From positions 34,214,580-34,278,579 of the forward strand of contig NC_088678.1 in assembly GCF_950023065.1 (NCBI RefSeq): a DNA stretch of 64,000 nt, written 5' to 3'. The notes beneath the pieces are model-generated. The model saw nothing but the letters and a program-made list of their open reading frames with translations. It was not told the origin of the DNA and made no database searches. The stretch comes from Planococcus citri (taxonomy: Eukaryota; Arthropoda; Insecta; Hemiptera; Pseudococcidae). Positions within the stretch are counted from its first letter, which is position 1, and each line of letters starts with the position of its first letter. The position numbers and the translations under genes were made by a program. Of this stretch, positions 1-11,559 are shown piece after piece.

Positions 1-1381
1 GTGTCAAACAGACATTTATTACCAAGTTCACCAAAATTGACTTATTACGACTCAATATGATGAGATTTCAGGAATGAACACCCCTCTCTACTTCCCCTTA
101 AGAAGAACCACTACACAAACTGATTTGATCTCTATTGGAATTTTTTCTTTTTAGTCAAATTTTCGATGAAAAATGATGGCTATTGCTTAGTGTGCGTCAC
201 ACACCAGTAGTGTACATTTGAGGGTTTTGGCACAATTGCGGTTTTTGAAACAGGAAATTCATTTGCATATTTCAAATTTGGAAGTCTGTGGGGATTTAAA
301 AATAAGTCAGAGTTCGCGCATGTGTAGAATAAGTTGCCTGCCGCAGAAGATTCGCCAAAGCAGAGACTAGTACTCCTTTGAAACACTTACAATTTCCTGT
401 TGTTGTTGAGAAAGGTCAATGTTTGATGGAATGAACTTTCCGATGATTTTGCAAGCAGTTGAATTGATTACAATCTTGCATTTTAATTAATTGTTGCATG
501 TTTTTCAATATTTTAATTACTGTCACAGATGAAATACGTAGGTATTTGCGAATTAAAGGGAACATTTTATTATATTTTTTTTGTTCACTGCTCATCAATT
601 TTATAAATTTCAAGTACGTAGGTGTGTATGATTTTTAGGTGAAAAAAATGTGGAAATGATGAGATTTATGAAATTATTCAACATTGGCGGATGCATGTAA
701 CTTTCCAGCTAATAGGAAATGAAAACTGATAAATTTGAAAAATATTCTGAATTTTTGGATTCATGGGCATAATTTAACAATTCAACAAGTTACCTACTTA
801 TCCTGTTCTAGTTATAGGAGTGAAACTTCAGAATCCACCAACTTCGATTGTGCTGAAATTTAGCTAATAACTCAAATACAAATTCTGATCAGACGAAGCT
901 GATTTTTTGATTTTTGGTTACAAATAGTGACAATGGTCCATGGGTATATTAATTTTATGTAGGTATACAAAAAGAAAACATCTAGAGATGAAAATCAGAA
1001 AATTGGTATGAAAGTGGAAGTCCACCTCCCCCCTCCAAATCAATACTTAAGGTACCACAATTTTCAATCTGACGCGCGACGTTAAAAACCTCAAATATTA
1101 ATAATCGCGATTTGAAAAAAAAAAGTTTGAAATTCCTTCTCTGTGTCTGAAGCCACTTTCAACCCGATTTTGAGCATTCAACAATAATTGACGATACTTA
1201 AGAGTGTTGAAAATTTAAATTGGCTGCAAAAGTAGACAATCTTGGATTTTTTTCAAGAGATTTCCATCAACTAGTGGAAAATGCATTGTCTAACTATTCA
1301 TTTTGAATATTCAATTACATTTTTAGGTTTCGAAATTGATTTCAGTTCTTTCTGGAGCAAGTTAAAATAACTCTAGAAATG
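1..1381. other. Non-coding AT-rich stretch, no gene seen
   Basis: No reading frame here has a recognisable domain or convincing splice signals. Short ORFs on the minus strand (180-386, 416-613) are low-complexity and unrelated to anything I recognise. I see no repeat pair or RNA gene. Confidence 0.5.
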
Positions 1382-1383
1382 TA

Positions 1384-2211
1384 GAGTAAGTGGTAGTAAA
1401 ATGGACCACTTAAGCCTTTTTTGAGATTACTCTTCACCAAATTGACCATTTTTGGTCATCGAGGGCTTAAATGATAGATACATGTGTCTAGTTTAATAAT
1501 ATTTAATAAAACTACCTCACAATTTATATACAGGTGGAGCAATTTTCATTTTGGCGAAGGTATCAAAAAAGGGGGTCTGACTTTGTGGGGTAGTAAAATG
1601 GACCACAGTAAAAAACACCTTAAAAAACGCATGAAAACACTTGAATGGTAGAACAATAGAGCACCTTAGCTTTTTTTATTTCTGTGATTACTTTTCACCA
1701 AATCGACCATTTTTGGTCATCGAGGGCTTAAATGATAGGTAAATGTGTCTAGTTTAAGAAGATTGAATCAAATTACTTCGCAATTGCCTAAATCAAATCA
1801 AAAAATAGGAATTATTGTTGTGGTCCATTTTACTACCTCACAAAGTATGACAGATACAAATACATTACAGATGAATTTCATTATGAAAGCTCGAGCCAAA
1901 AAAATATGTCCAATAGATGAAAATAAAGCTGAAAGTATGTACTACTTAACTCAAGTTATCGTTCAGCAAGAAATAAATTACAAAAAATACAATCTGCATT
2001 CCAATCAAAATGTTTAATTTTTTATTGAAAATGAGAAATTCACACATTTCAAACAAACTGCCTTATCACTTGGAAAGTCGGAAATAATGAGTGATGGTCA
2101 CCTAAAATGAAGTATCAGGTACAAATAACACCAGTTTCTGTCATTTCTCACCAGGCTGCGCTAGTGGATATCACTGAAACTACTGGTGGTCCATTTTACT
2201 ACCACTTACTC
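1384..2211. mobile_element. Non-autonomous TA-flanked DNA transposon (Tc1/mariner/pogo-like), 828 bp
   Basis: Perfect 24-bp terminal inverted repeats (beginning GAGTAAGTGGTAGTAAAATG) are flanked on both sides by TA, the target site of the Tc1/mariner/pogo superfamily. The terminal core GTAGTAAAATGGACCAC recurs inside at about 1590-1606 and in reverse at about 1821-1837. A stretch of about 70 bp (around 1429-1494) is repeated directly at about 1686-1755, covering 'gaccatttttggtcatcgag' and the following bases. The 90-codon ORF at 1745-2017 shows no transposase motif, so this is a deletion derivative or MITE. The iterated core resembles that of the element at 39,638-40,569, which keeps a trace of a psq-type helix-turn-helix; assignment to a pogo-like lineage is inferred from that. 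Confidence 0.82.
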
Positions 2212-2213
2212 TA

Positions 2214-5200
2214 AATTTTCAGTTGAAGTCTTGAAGACGTAAATCTGCTCGAAAACGATCGCAATCAATTTAGGAGAAGGAGAGGAAGAAACTCAATTTT
2301 AGGATACCAAATTTTAAGTTTTTATCCCTAAATTTATCCTTTTTGTAGAACATTAATATTTGTAACCCACTTCCAAAAATTTGCTAAAATTTGGAAAAAT
2401 TTATTTTTATTAAAATATGATAATTTTGTGATTACCTATATCTCATAAGGTGGAATCATTGAAACTGAACTACTTTACGTTTGTGGGTACGCAATAGAGA
2501 ACATCAGAAGATAACTCGAACTAAAAAAATAAATAGGTAGGTAAGTAATGTACTCGGATATTTTTTCTTCGAAACAATTTTCAAATTTTTCAGATGTGTA
2601 AGCTCTCGTTGTGGGAAGAGAGGAGTGGGTTTCAAGTATTGTCCTAAAAATTATAATTTTTTTTGTCGTGTTGAGGTCATTTGACCAAAATTTTTTCTTG
2701 GCTCCATCAAATTTCAAAATATGTAATTAAAAAAACGGTTTACTATATTGGGTATTTATATGCGGAAGTCTTTCCTAATAAAATAGGGAAGTCAGCTCTT
2801 GGCTCGGTTTGGCATGTAGCCACTTGAATAATTAGTTTTGATGCTCGATGGCCCCCTACACTCGAATGACAGCTCAACAATTGTTCAAAATTCAATATTT
2901 TCCATCTTCAGAAGGAGGACGAGAGACGGGGTTTACATTTTTTGAAATAAATTTTACTTTTGGGAAACATGAGAAACAAAATTTTTGAGAATATTGAAAT
3001 TTTTATGTTTCCAAAGTAAGTACGTACGTAGGTATTGAATCAACCTCAAATTTTTAAAGTAGAAATCCCAGATTAAATTTTAACTTGGCTCTCCATCAGA
3101 AAATTTTCAATAATTTTACCGGTTGAATCGATTTTTGGTGTCATGTGTCATGTGAGAGGGCAAGAGGAACGTGTAAAGTTCATAATGAAAGCAATAAATT
3201 CTGTAATTATTTCAAAATATTATTATAATTATCTACTTCTCACAAAAATTATAATGGTAATACGAGTATGTAGGTCTATGGTAAAATCAAAAGCACATCA
3301 ATATACAAAATAAGTATCTAAGTAGGTTACGTAACTCGATCTACGCACGTAGGCTATTAGTATCTGAAAACGAATACACTCTAAACGATTAATGGATTAG
3401 CAATCTCGTTCGAGAATCGTGTATACGAGTAACAGTATATCGATAACGTACGAAGCTAATTCTCACCCTCTACTCTCTTGACGCACATAATAAGGTAATA
3501 AAGCTCGTATTGTATAATTCACCATCAAGAATACATACTTAAGTTAGATAAGTAGGAAAGGAAACTCGTAGGTAGTGTACCAGAGAAACATATTGTGATA
3601 ACGAGACAATGTTGATCTGCCGTTAAAAAGGGATTGTTGCAGAAAAGAGCACTCGTCCGAATGGGGATCATTGATGTATACAATTCTACCGATATAGCTT
3701 ATTAGTCGTATTTCGCCCAGCTTCAAATTCTCAGTCGTATTGTTACCAACAAATTGACCAAACGCTGAGGTTGCCGAGTATACCATATATATCCACATCG
3801 TATGTACTTCGCAAAATATCTACTTACTTACTTACAACAGCATAACGAATACACATACCTATAGTATCACTGTACCTAGTATTGCAATGCACTCGAGAAC
3901 CCTTGTTAAATCCGATACCAGATTCGATACTTTTTCCTATTACGACCAGCGCTATTTTTTTCTTGTTGCGTTAATTCAACTTTATACCGAAATTGATCAT
4001 TCTTTTGTTTTTCTCTTCCCCGTTGTTTTTTTTTTAATTATAAAATAAACTCTCGACCTGGATGAACGAAACGAAAAGCACATAAATTACGAATAATGGC
4101 ACCGCAGGGTATCGTAAACACGTTTTTTTTCTTCTCCAAGTAACCAAAGCGCTAATAAAAAATCAAATCCTAAGAAATTAGCCCACTCTTTTGTACCCTT
4201 ACAAAAGCGTATACATTTCCGTTTAGTTCTTTTGTTTTCCGCTCTTTTCGACTCTATGCCACCGCACAGAAGGCTTACCGCGAGGGAATACTGAATATTT
4301 TCACTTCATATGTAAATAAATATAAAAAATTGTTATAATTACTCTATTAATATTCGTACTGCATTATGGAGATATGTTGAATTGTTGATGGTGGTTTTTT
4401 TTATTTGAAAAATTATCTTTGCACCTGACAATGAGATAACTGAATCAACGATGTGTGGGTGTTACCTTGGAAACATGGAATTGAGCTGCCCTATTTATTG
4501 AATGAAAGGGTAACAATCAGTATGAAAATCATGGCTAAAAGCCAGATATTCGCTTTAACAATGTATTAAAAGTGAAAATTTCTGATAATAAAACGTGACT
4601 TCAAAGTCCAAAGTCAATTAACAAATTACTTTCATAAGTGTCTGGAAATTACATTTTTATGGATTAATTTACGAGCATTCAACGATACAGTTACAATGTG
4701 ATAAGGTCAAAAATCAAAAATTTTAGAATATTGACAGCTGTAAAAAAAAGAAAAAAACTTGAAATAGGTTCAAGGAACCAAAAGAATAATTTAACAGAAA
4801 GATTGGTATGGTATGATAAAAAACAATAATATTTTTGAAAGGCACATTATTTTTACCAGGTGGGAAAATGTTAAACATTTTCACTGTGGTAATTTTTTTG
4901 ATACGTCCATTCAACATCTTAATTTTCATACCGCCGTAATTATAAGCGACATAAAAAATACCGCACGTTTCGGAGGTTTCGAAGTAATTTTTTTTTTTGG
5001 GGTAAAATAAAACGCTTGTGATTTTTAACATGAATGCATGAATGTTGTCGTTAAAACAGGGCTATTTAAGTAGGATAATTATTATGATTATGGGCTCGCG
5101 TTTCAGCGCCTCAGTGCAATTTGAACGGTTATTTTATACATTTTTTTTTCAACGTTTTTGTCTCGTTGAAGCTCGTGATTATTTACATTTTTGAGGTATT

Positions 5201-5909
5201 TTTAACTAGGAATCCGCGGCATTGTACAATGGGTTTTTTTACTCGGTATAGCAGGCAGTTACCACCATGCTTTTGTCGACGGTTCGATTAATACAAAGTG
5301 TACTTTGTACTGCGCTTTTTTTTTGTCGTTTAACCATGTCGCGTGCATTTTACATATTTCACGATACTTTTAAATAAAGGTTGAAGTTTTATAATTTTTA
5401 ATTCGCGAACGTAGAAGGTATTTTTATATTAAAATAGTTGGTATTCGTTTGGAGTTAATTTTGCACGTGTTTTGTAGCCATGTTGGTTGAGGTTTTGGTG
5501 GGAAATGTTGGGGGATATTGAACGAGTTTGGAAATATTTTTGAGTGATTAGGGGGTGGAGTAAGGAGGGATTGAATTTAATAAAGTTGTACTGGTTTCAT
5601 TTTCATTTTTTTTAAATTTGGAATTTAAAGCTAGCAGAATCAAAATATGATTTTTTAAAAAATCCTTCCTATCTGTCGGACTTTTGGTGCAATCAACTTC
5701 CAAAAAAAAACGTGATTTCAAGTTTAAAATAATATAATGAATTGAATTTTCAGAGTTTGTGCCATTTTTGTTGCTAAAAGGTGGTAGGTTTGGAAAGGGG
5801 GTGAACTGTTTCTGATTATTTAATTTTAAAGTGAAAGAAAAATTTTCATTACGTCGAATTTTCTCTTGAACTGTATTTTAAGGAAGTTGATGTCTTCCAT
5901 TTTAAAAAC
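2214..5909. other. Unique AT-rich stretch, no gene seen
   Basis: About 3.7 kb without supported genes. Overlapping ORFs on both strands at 4723-5031 are low-complexity Phe/Lys/Ile-rich reading frames. The part from 3200 to 4320 has fewer homopolymers and looks like unique intron or intergenic DNA. No terminal inverted repeats or target duplications were found. Confidence 0.45.
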
Positions 5910-6745
5910 GGCTGCCATGCAATTGCGCCAAAAGTACCCGGAATTGCGCCGAGTAAAAAAATTAGGCATACCCGGAATTGCGCCACATAAAAAAATATGT
6001 GTATGGGGAATTGCGCCAGTCAAAAGAACGAATCCTTCCATCACACTTATACTCAGACTTCGGATTGTCAGATTCATAATTTTTCTGGTGTGGTTAAAAA
6101 ATTCGTTCTTATGATTAGGTACCTTAAGTATTCAGTCCAGCTCCAGCAATAGATACAGATTGTCAAAAAAAAATAATCCACATTTCTGATACACCGAGGG
6201 TGCATACGAAAAGGTACCTTATGGCCAAAAAATTAATTTTTTTCTTCTCCGCCCAATTTTCCTAGGGATTCTTCAAAAATCGAGTAGAACCCTCCATAGG
6301 CAAACATTTTTTTGGCCATAAGGTACCTTTTTGTATGCGCCCTCACATATATCTGGATGAGCATGTGAGAAGTAAGTTTTTAAGGTCGAATGAAAAGCCT
6401 CACACACATTCCTTGTCCTTCCCGTATGTCTATTGACGCTCATAGGTGAGGAGGAAAAGCTGAGTCTTCGGATATGTACATACATAGTACTTACTCTACC
6501 AGATAATTACAAAATAATATGTGCATACGTTGGTACTTTATGTATGAATATAGTAAAATGCACCTCTATAGGTTGGTGATTCATTATCAATTCAGATAAC
6601 TGCGACTGAACGATGAACGATTCGTTCATATTTTGTTCATATCACATTTTTCTCAACTCGGCGCAATTGCCAGTATACCTTTTTTAAAACCCGGCGCAAT
6701 TCCGGGTACATGATTTTAACCATTTGGCGCAATTGCAGGGCTCCC
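5910..6745. mobile_element. DNA transposon with 9-bp target duplication (Mutator-like, provisional), 836 bp
   Basis: The element is bounded by an exact 9-bp direct repeat TTTAAAAAC at 5901-5909 and 6746-6754. Its ends form an inverted repeat: GGCTGCCATGCAATTGCGCC on the left against GGGAGCCCTGCAATTGCGCC on the right read in reverse. The motif (CCCGG)AATTGCGCC is repeated four times near the left end (about 5920-6020) and three times in reverse near the right end (about 6658-6737). An internal hairpin joins 6196-6232 with 6308-6344 (core AAGGTACCTTATGGCCAAAA). No ORF is transposase-like; those at 5826-6114 simply read through the motif array. A 9-bp duplication is typical of Mutator-like elements, but the class is not proved by protein. 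Confidence 0.8.
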
Positions 6746-7657
6746 TTTAAAAACATGTCACTTGGATCAATAAATTCTCACTCAGCTTCGAAGATGTTTT
6801 TTTTGAGACGCATGGAAAATTACAGACAAGCTGGAAAAATACTCTGCGATTGAAATACGTCATTTTTTGTCCAGTAATTAAATTCCGTAGGTATTTCATT
6901 TCGGAAGAATTTTAGGACATCGATGGATAACATTTTCTTTGCACTTACATCAAAATAGACAAATATTTTGAGTAGGTAGGCTCGTCGACTTTCTTTTGGA
7001 GGCATTTTCATGTTTCCATATTTTCTATTTTTTCTCATTCGAGTTAATGTAATCTCATTGGAGCGTGAAATTTTCATTTCAAAATTTTTTTTACGAAAAA
7101 ATGATTTAAGTAGGAAGAAAAGGCTTTAAAAAGTTTTACGCACGAGTATTTTTCGTCGAAAAATTTCTCTCTGGGTATTTTCCGCTCATATTTCTTCTTA
7201 TATCGTATACATTAATTTATAATATTTTGATTTTTACTAACTCTTTTGTTTAGTTTCTTATGTATTTTTCATTTTTTTCTGCAAAATGTGGTATTAAAAA
7301 AATAAACCATAGAAAAACGAAAAGGTAGTAACGAAATCGAAATAAATTTTCCATCATTTTAAAAACTGTACTATTTGTAAAACGTCTTGTTTGATTTTTT
7401 CCGCATCCTCGGTTACCTATCTACTACTTTTCAAATGATGAAAAAATTTTTTGTTTTCATTTCCAGCAGTATGGTTTAGTTTTTTTTATAGGTATCTACG
7501 AGGTTATAGAGAAAGAGTGTAAGGAAGAGAAACAGATAGAACGATGAAATCATGTACGATGCGATACGATTATTCATTTTATAGAATTTGCATCGTCATT
7601 AATTTTATGATATTGTGCAATGTGCACAAAATACTTCGAGGTATTCTGTAATAGGTA
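6746..7657. other. AT-rich spacer, no gene seen
   Basis: It begins with the right target-site copy of the preceding element and ends at the TA flanking the next one. Nothing else is supported; a minus-strand ORF at 6820-7077 has no recognisable domain. Confidence 0.45.
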
Positions 7658-8606
7658 CGAGGGTGGTTCAGAAAGTAACGTCCGTAATTGCTCTAGCTCG
7701 TGAACTAATGCAGGTAGTGAGTTCGTTGAGATGTTGAGAGAAAGCTACACTCTTCCCGGTTGTTTTAGTTCAAACCCCATGTTTCTACCTCATTCCATTG
7801 AGTTTTTATGGTCTGTTGAATTGAGTGATCTCACTCAAGTTTTTTCCCAACTTGAAAAAGGTTCTCTGGACCTTCACTCGTTTTTCGCTTATTACTCGTC
7901 CAATAAGTGTTTAAACAGAAAAATGGTTACAACCAAATTTGAAGTAGATAAAATTTACAACAAAATGGTGTATTCATTTTTTCCAAAAAATGAACGGGTG
8001 GTGCAAAAAAACGCGTCAGAATATACAGAGTGGGAAAAATGAATGTAGTTGTTCATTTCTGCCAATTAACGTAGGTTATATGTATCTTAACTAGTGCAGG
8101 TAGCGAGTTTGTCAGAACGGTAAAAGAAAGCCACATCTTTTACATCTTTTCCAGTTCCACTGCTTCAAACCGCATGTTTCTATCTCATGCCAGTAAGTTT
8201 TTAGAGTCACTTAAGTGTGAGTGCGGAGAATTCACATCAATTTGCACCTATTCCCTCATTGTGCTGCCCAACTTGAGTGGCTATAAAACCTTACCGGCTT
8301 GAGGTAGAAACATGTGGTTTGGAGCAGTAGAACTGGAAACGATGTGGCTTTCTTCTACCCTGTCAACGAACTTGGGACATGCATTGGTTTACATGCTAAA
8401 AACAAATCTCAACTTGGGAAAAAACTTGAGTGAAATCACTCAATTCAACAGACCATAAAAACTCACTGGAATGAGGTAGAAACATGGGGTTTGAACTAAA
8501 ACTACCGGGAAGAGTATGACTTTCTCTCAACATCTCAACGAACTCGCTACCTACATTAGTTCACGAGCTAGAGCAATTACGGACGTTACTTTCTGAACCA
8601 CCCTCG
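7658..8606. mobile_element. Mariner-like fold-back element with 198-bp arms
   Basis: Outer arms 7658-7855 and 8409-8606 are inverted copies differing at only a few positions. The ends read CGAGGGTGGTTCAGAAAGTA and are flanked by TA (7656-7657 and 8607-8608), which fits a mariner-type element. Inside lies a second, more diverged inverted pair of the same sequence, about 8089-8209 against 8297-8394, so the element is a hairpin within a hairpin. The 103-codon ORF at 7731-8042 runs through the left arm and has no transposase motif. The loop is too short for a transposase gene, so this is non-autonomous. Confidence 0.88.
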
Positions 8607-8727
8607 TACGTAACATCTACCAATCTGCGTACCTTATAAAAAATAGTTACGAATGAACAGTCCGTTATCGTATACATCTAAATGTGAACGCTCTTCGTTG
8701 AGAGAATGATACTTCGTATTTAATATA

Positions 8728-9640
8728 CAAGGTGTCCCGCGAGTGATGACTGACTGACTGAACTGAATATTACGTGAAAAATGTGCAGATGAACATTCTG
8801 AGCAACTTTAAAAAATAAGGCGAGTTGGACAGATGACAACTTTTATTCCAGATCTTCAAATTTGAATGCATGCGTTGTCATTCTGTGGATCACATTTCTT
8901 AATATTTTTAGGCTGGACGAAGAAAAATCGAAAAAGTTTCCTGAAATACACGTTGAGACTAAATTTGATTTTTGGAAAAAATATTTAAAATTTGAAATGC
9001 TCTTAACCATGCATTTTTGTACAGCAGAGTAAGTTTTCGAAAAAAAAAAATTATGCAAAAGTTCGAAAGAGTGGTTTTTTGAGGTGTCACTCTCGCTCCA
9101 AAAAGGGCTGGAAATGGGAGAGTTTGAGCTCCGGAAGTTGGTTCTTGAAGAAATACAGCGATTCGCACAAATTTCAAAAATTTTCTCACAAACGACCATC
9201 TTTACTCTAGAGGTGTCACTCCCGAAATCGGCTCAAATGTAGATAAACTCGTTAAAACAGGTCGAGTATAATACACAACTCGATTTTTAGCTGCCCAACT
9301 GCATATTCACGCCTTCTGGTGCAAATTCGAAATCCTGGAGAAATTGAAAAATCGCGCTGGAGGCTCCAGAATGGCTGGAAATGGTAAAATTTGGATTTGG
9401 GTAATTAATATTAGTTTTGGAACTCATTTTGACCATTTTTACTGATCAAGTACGTATTTTTGAAAAAAAAGCATAAATCGCCAAAAACAGTCAATTTTGA
9501 ATTTTCAAAAATTCGCCAAAAATCGAAAAATGAACTTGGCAGCTGAAAATTTGGTTTTGGGGGTTTTAGACTATGCTCTTACCAAAATTGGCGGTTCCGT
9601 TCAAATCGGAGTGTGAGATTTCAAGAGGTTCCCTTGTTAG
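8728..9640. repeat. Dispersed repeat family F, copy 1 (partial)
   Basis: It starts with CAAGGTGTCCCGCGAG next to TA, like the left end of the copy at 35,179. The stretch at about 9340-9620 (a 'ggctccagaatggctgg' segment, then 'aaaaattcgccaaaaatc' and a 'gaaaatttggttttgg' segment) is shared with 45,170-45,450 and, more loosely, with 35,179-36,623. The right end was not found. The minus-strand ORFs at 8843-9199 are not protein-like. Confidence 0.5.
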
Positions 9641-10856
9641 ATTATAGATCCTCTCGATCAATTCAGGAAAACATTTTCAAAAAAATTCTCCCTGAATTAT
9701 TTTTGAAAAAAAAAACAAAACAAAAATTCCTGAAAAATTCAGAAAATGGTTAATACTGTCGTCAAGGACCTCTAAAACTAGGTAAAAAAATACAAATCCG
9801 AGTTCTTACGTTACGTCGACGTGTTCATGAACGGAAACTTTTCAATTTTTTTTGTTGTCAATAAACGTTATTACTAGAAAAAAATGTCAGACTTGAATAT
9901 TTACATTGATCGAAGATGGTCACAAAGACAATAAATCCGAGTTTCTAGGACCTCATTGTCAGTTTAGAGATACGTAGCTCGTCCTCTGTCAGTTCTCTTA
10001 ATCTTTTTATTAAAAAAAAAAAAAATCAACGCGGGAGGGAGTGGAACACTAAGAAGTCTAATTTGAAACATGAATAGATATTTTCATTTTTTCACACGGT
10101 TTTCGAAACAATTTAGGGGTCTGTAGGGTGTAGAGCAACTGAAGGTTCGTATCTAAGAAATGAGTGAATATATACTTATTTGAACTACGAATAGAAAACC
10201 AGCTCACTAGCCATTTTTCAATTTTTTTATATTCTGACCACGCGTAAAAAAATGATGACGGAGGGAGGGAGGAAGGGAGGAAGGGAGGAAGGGAAGAAAA
10301 AAATTTAATCGAAAATTAGGTGTTGATATTCGAATTCAAATAAGTATATGTACTACTTCACTTTCAAAATTTGTTTGAATTTTGATCAAAACTACATATC
10401 TAAGTATGTATGTACCTATAATATGCACCTTGTTGCTCCCCCCCTCCCGGCGACATAAGTACCTGAAGATTCCATTTTGAAAACTTGTGTTTATAAAATA
10501 ATTTTCAATTTTATGCTTTCCAAATATTCGATTCACTGATTTTTAATTTTGTGATCTGCTCAAACTATAGTTTTGAGATAGATATCTACTTTACAAGGAA
10601 GTGCAAATACCTGCATAAACGTTTACAAAGTCCACTTCAATCTCTGAATAAATTGGATGAAAATGAAAAATAATGGTTATTTTACATAATCCTTGAGAAG
10701 AACTTGGTAGTGAAAAATGTTGTAGAAATTGGTTTATTTTTGGTTCGAATTGATAATACCTACGAAATACAGTAGGCCAATTGCGTTATTTACGGCAAAC
10801 TGAGTATGCAATTTTATTAACACCCTTGGGTAATGCACAATAAAATTCAGGTTTAA
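9641..10856. other. AT-rich stretch with a GGAAG microsatellite
   Basis: No gene is supported. Apart from the microsatellite at 10,258-10,297 it is homopolymer-rich. It ends at the TTAA target site of the piggyBac-like element. Confidence 0.45.
10258..10297. repeat. (GGAAG/GGGA) microsatellite
   Basis: Purine-only run of about 40 bases made of ggga and ggaag units on the plus strand. Confidence 0.85.
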
Positions 10857-11559
10857 CCCTTTCGCTCCCGAAGTCACACATTTGTGACATCTAGAAATCT
10901 TTCAACTGCCCGACGTCACATATATGTGACATCTTTTACATTTTCTTCCGGGGCGATTCTATCTGTAGTGGGCTATCAAAACGTTTCAAGTTGCACACCA
11001 TCGGGCAGTGTATACCCAGACAAGACTTCCTGTGGTTTGGGTCGACGCAGTGTTACCAACATCCAGTCAAAAAAAAAATTTTTTTCTTGCAGATTTTTTT
11101 TTTTTTTTTTTTGTTACAATTTTGATCCGAATGGTAATTTTTATGTTTCAAGACAGCTGTTAGTGATTTTAGCATGATTTTCGAGTTGATAATAACAGCT
11201 GGGAACGTATTATTTTCTCATACATACGTGTTGAAAAAAAAAAGAAAATGATTGAATTATGTGTAAAACAGAAGTGTTTTGCAAAAATTGAATTTGCAGT
11301 ACTAAAATATTCGTAAATAAAATCGTTTCAACTTGAAATTAATTATTATTTTTATGAAAATGTAATTGTGACTCAAATTTTAGGTTATGGTTGCCCAATG
11401 TCACACATGTGTGACATGGGTCAAAAAAGGGGTGGGGAGCATCGTTTTGACTAAATTTCACATTATCCTATCTCTACACACCATTATAGGGCAAAAAACG
11501 TAAAAAACGGGATTGGGCCACAGGAAGCTTTACCATCTCAGCTGTCGGGAGCGAAAGGG
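10857..11559. mobile_element. piggyBac-like MITE, 703 bp
   Basis: The ends carry a perfect 15-bp inverted repeat CCCTTTCGCTCCCGA and are flanked on both sides by TTAA (10,853-10,856 and 11,560-11,563). This combination is diagnostic of the piggyBac superfamily. Three 16-bp near-palindromes of the form GTCACAyATrTGTGAC lie inside: 10,873-10,888, 10,915-10,930 (perfect) and 11,400-11,415 (perfect). They may be transposase-binding subterminal sites, which is inference. The only sizeable ORF (10,884-11,177) contains poly-Phe from a T-run and no DDE motif, so the copy is non-autonomous. Confidence 0.92.

Noticed and set aside
5826..6114. Overlapping ORFs on both strands
   Set aside because: Both read through the AATTGCGCC motif array of a transposon.
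7731..8042. 103-codon ORF as a gene
   Set aside because: It starts within the left arm of a fold-back element and has no domain; open by chance in repeat sequence.
8843..9199. 118-codon minus-strand ORF
   Set aside because: Lies in dispersed family F, rich in Phe/Ser/Asn, overlapping another open frame; no protein signature.
10884..11177. 97-codon ORF as a piggyBac transposase remnant
   Set aside because: It starts at the first subterminal palindrome, contains poly-Phe from a T-run and shows no catalytic Asp motif.
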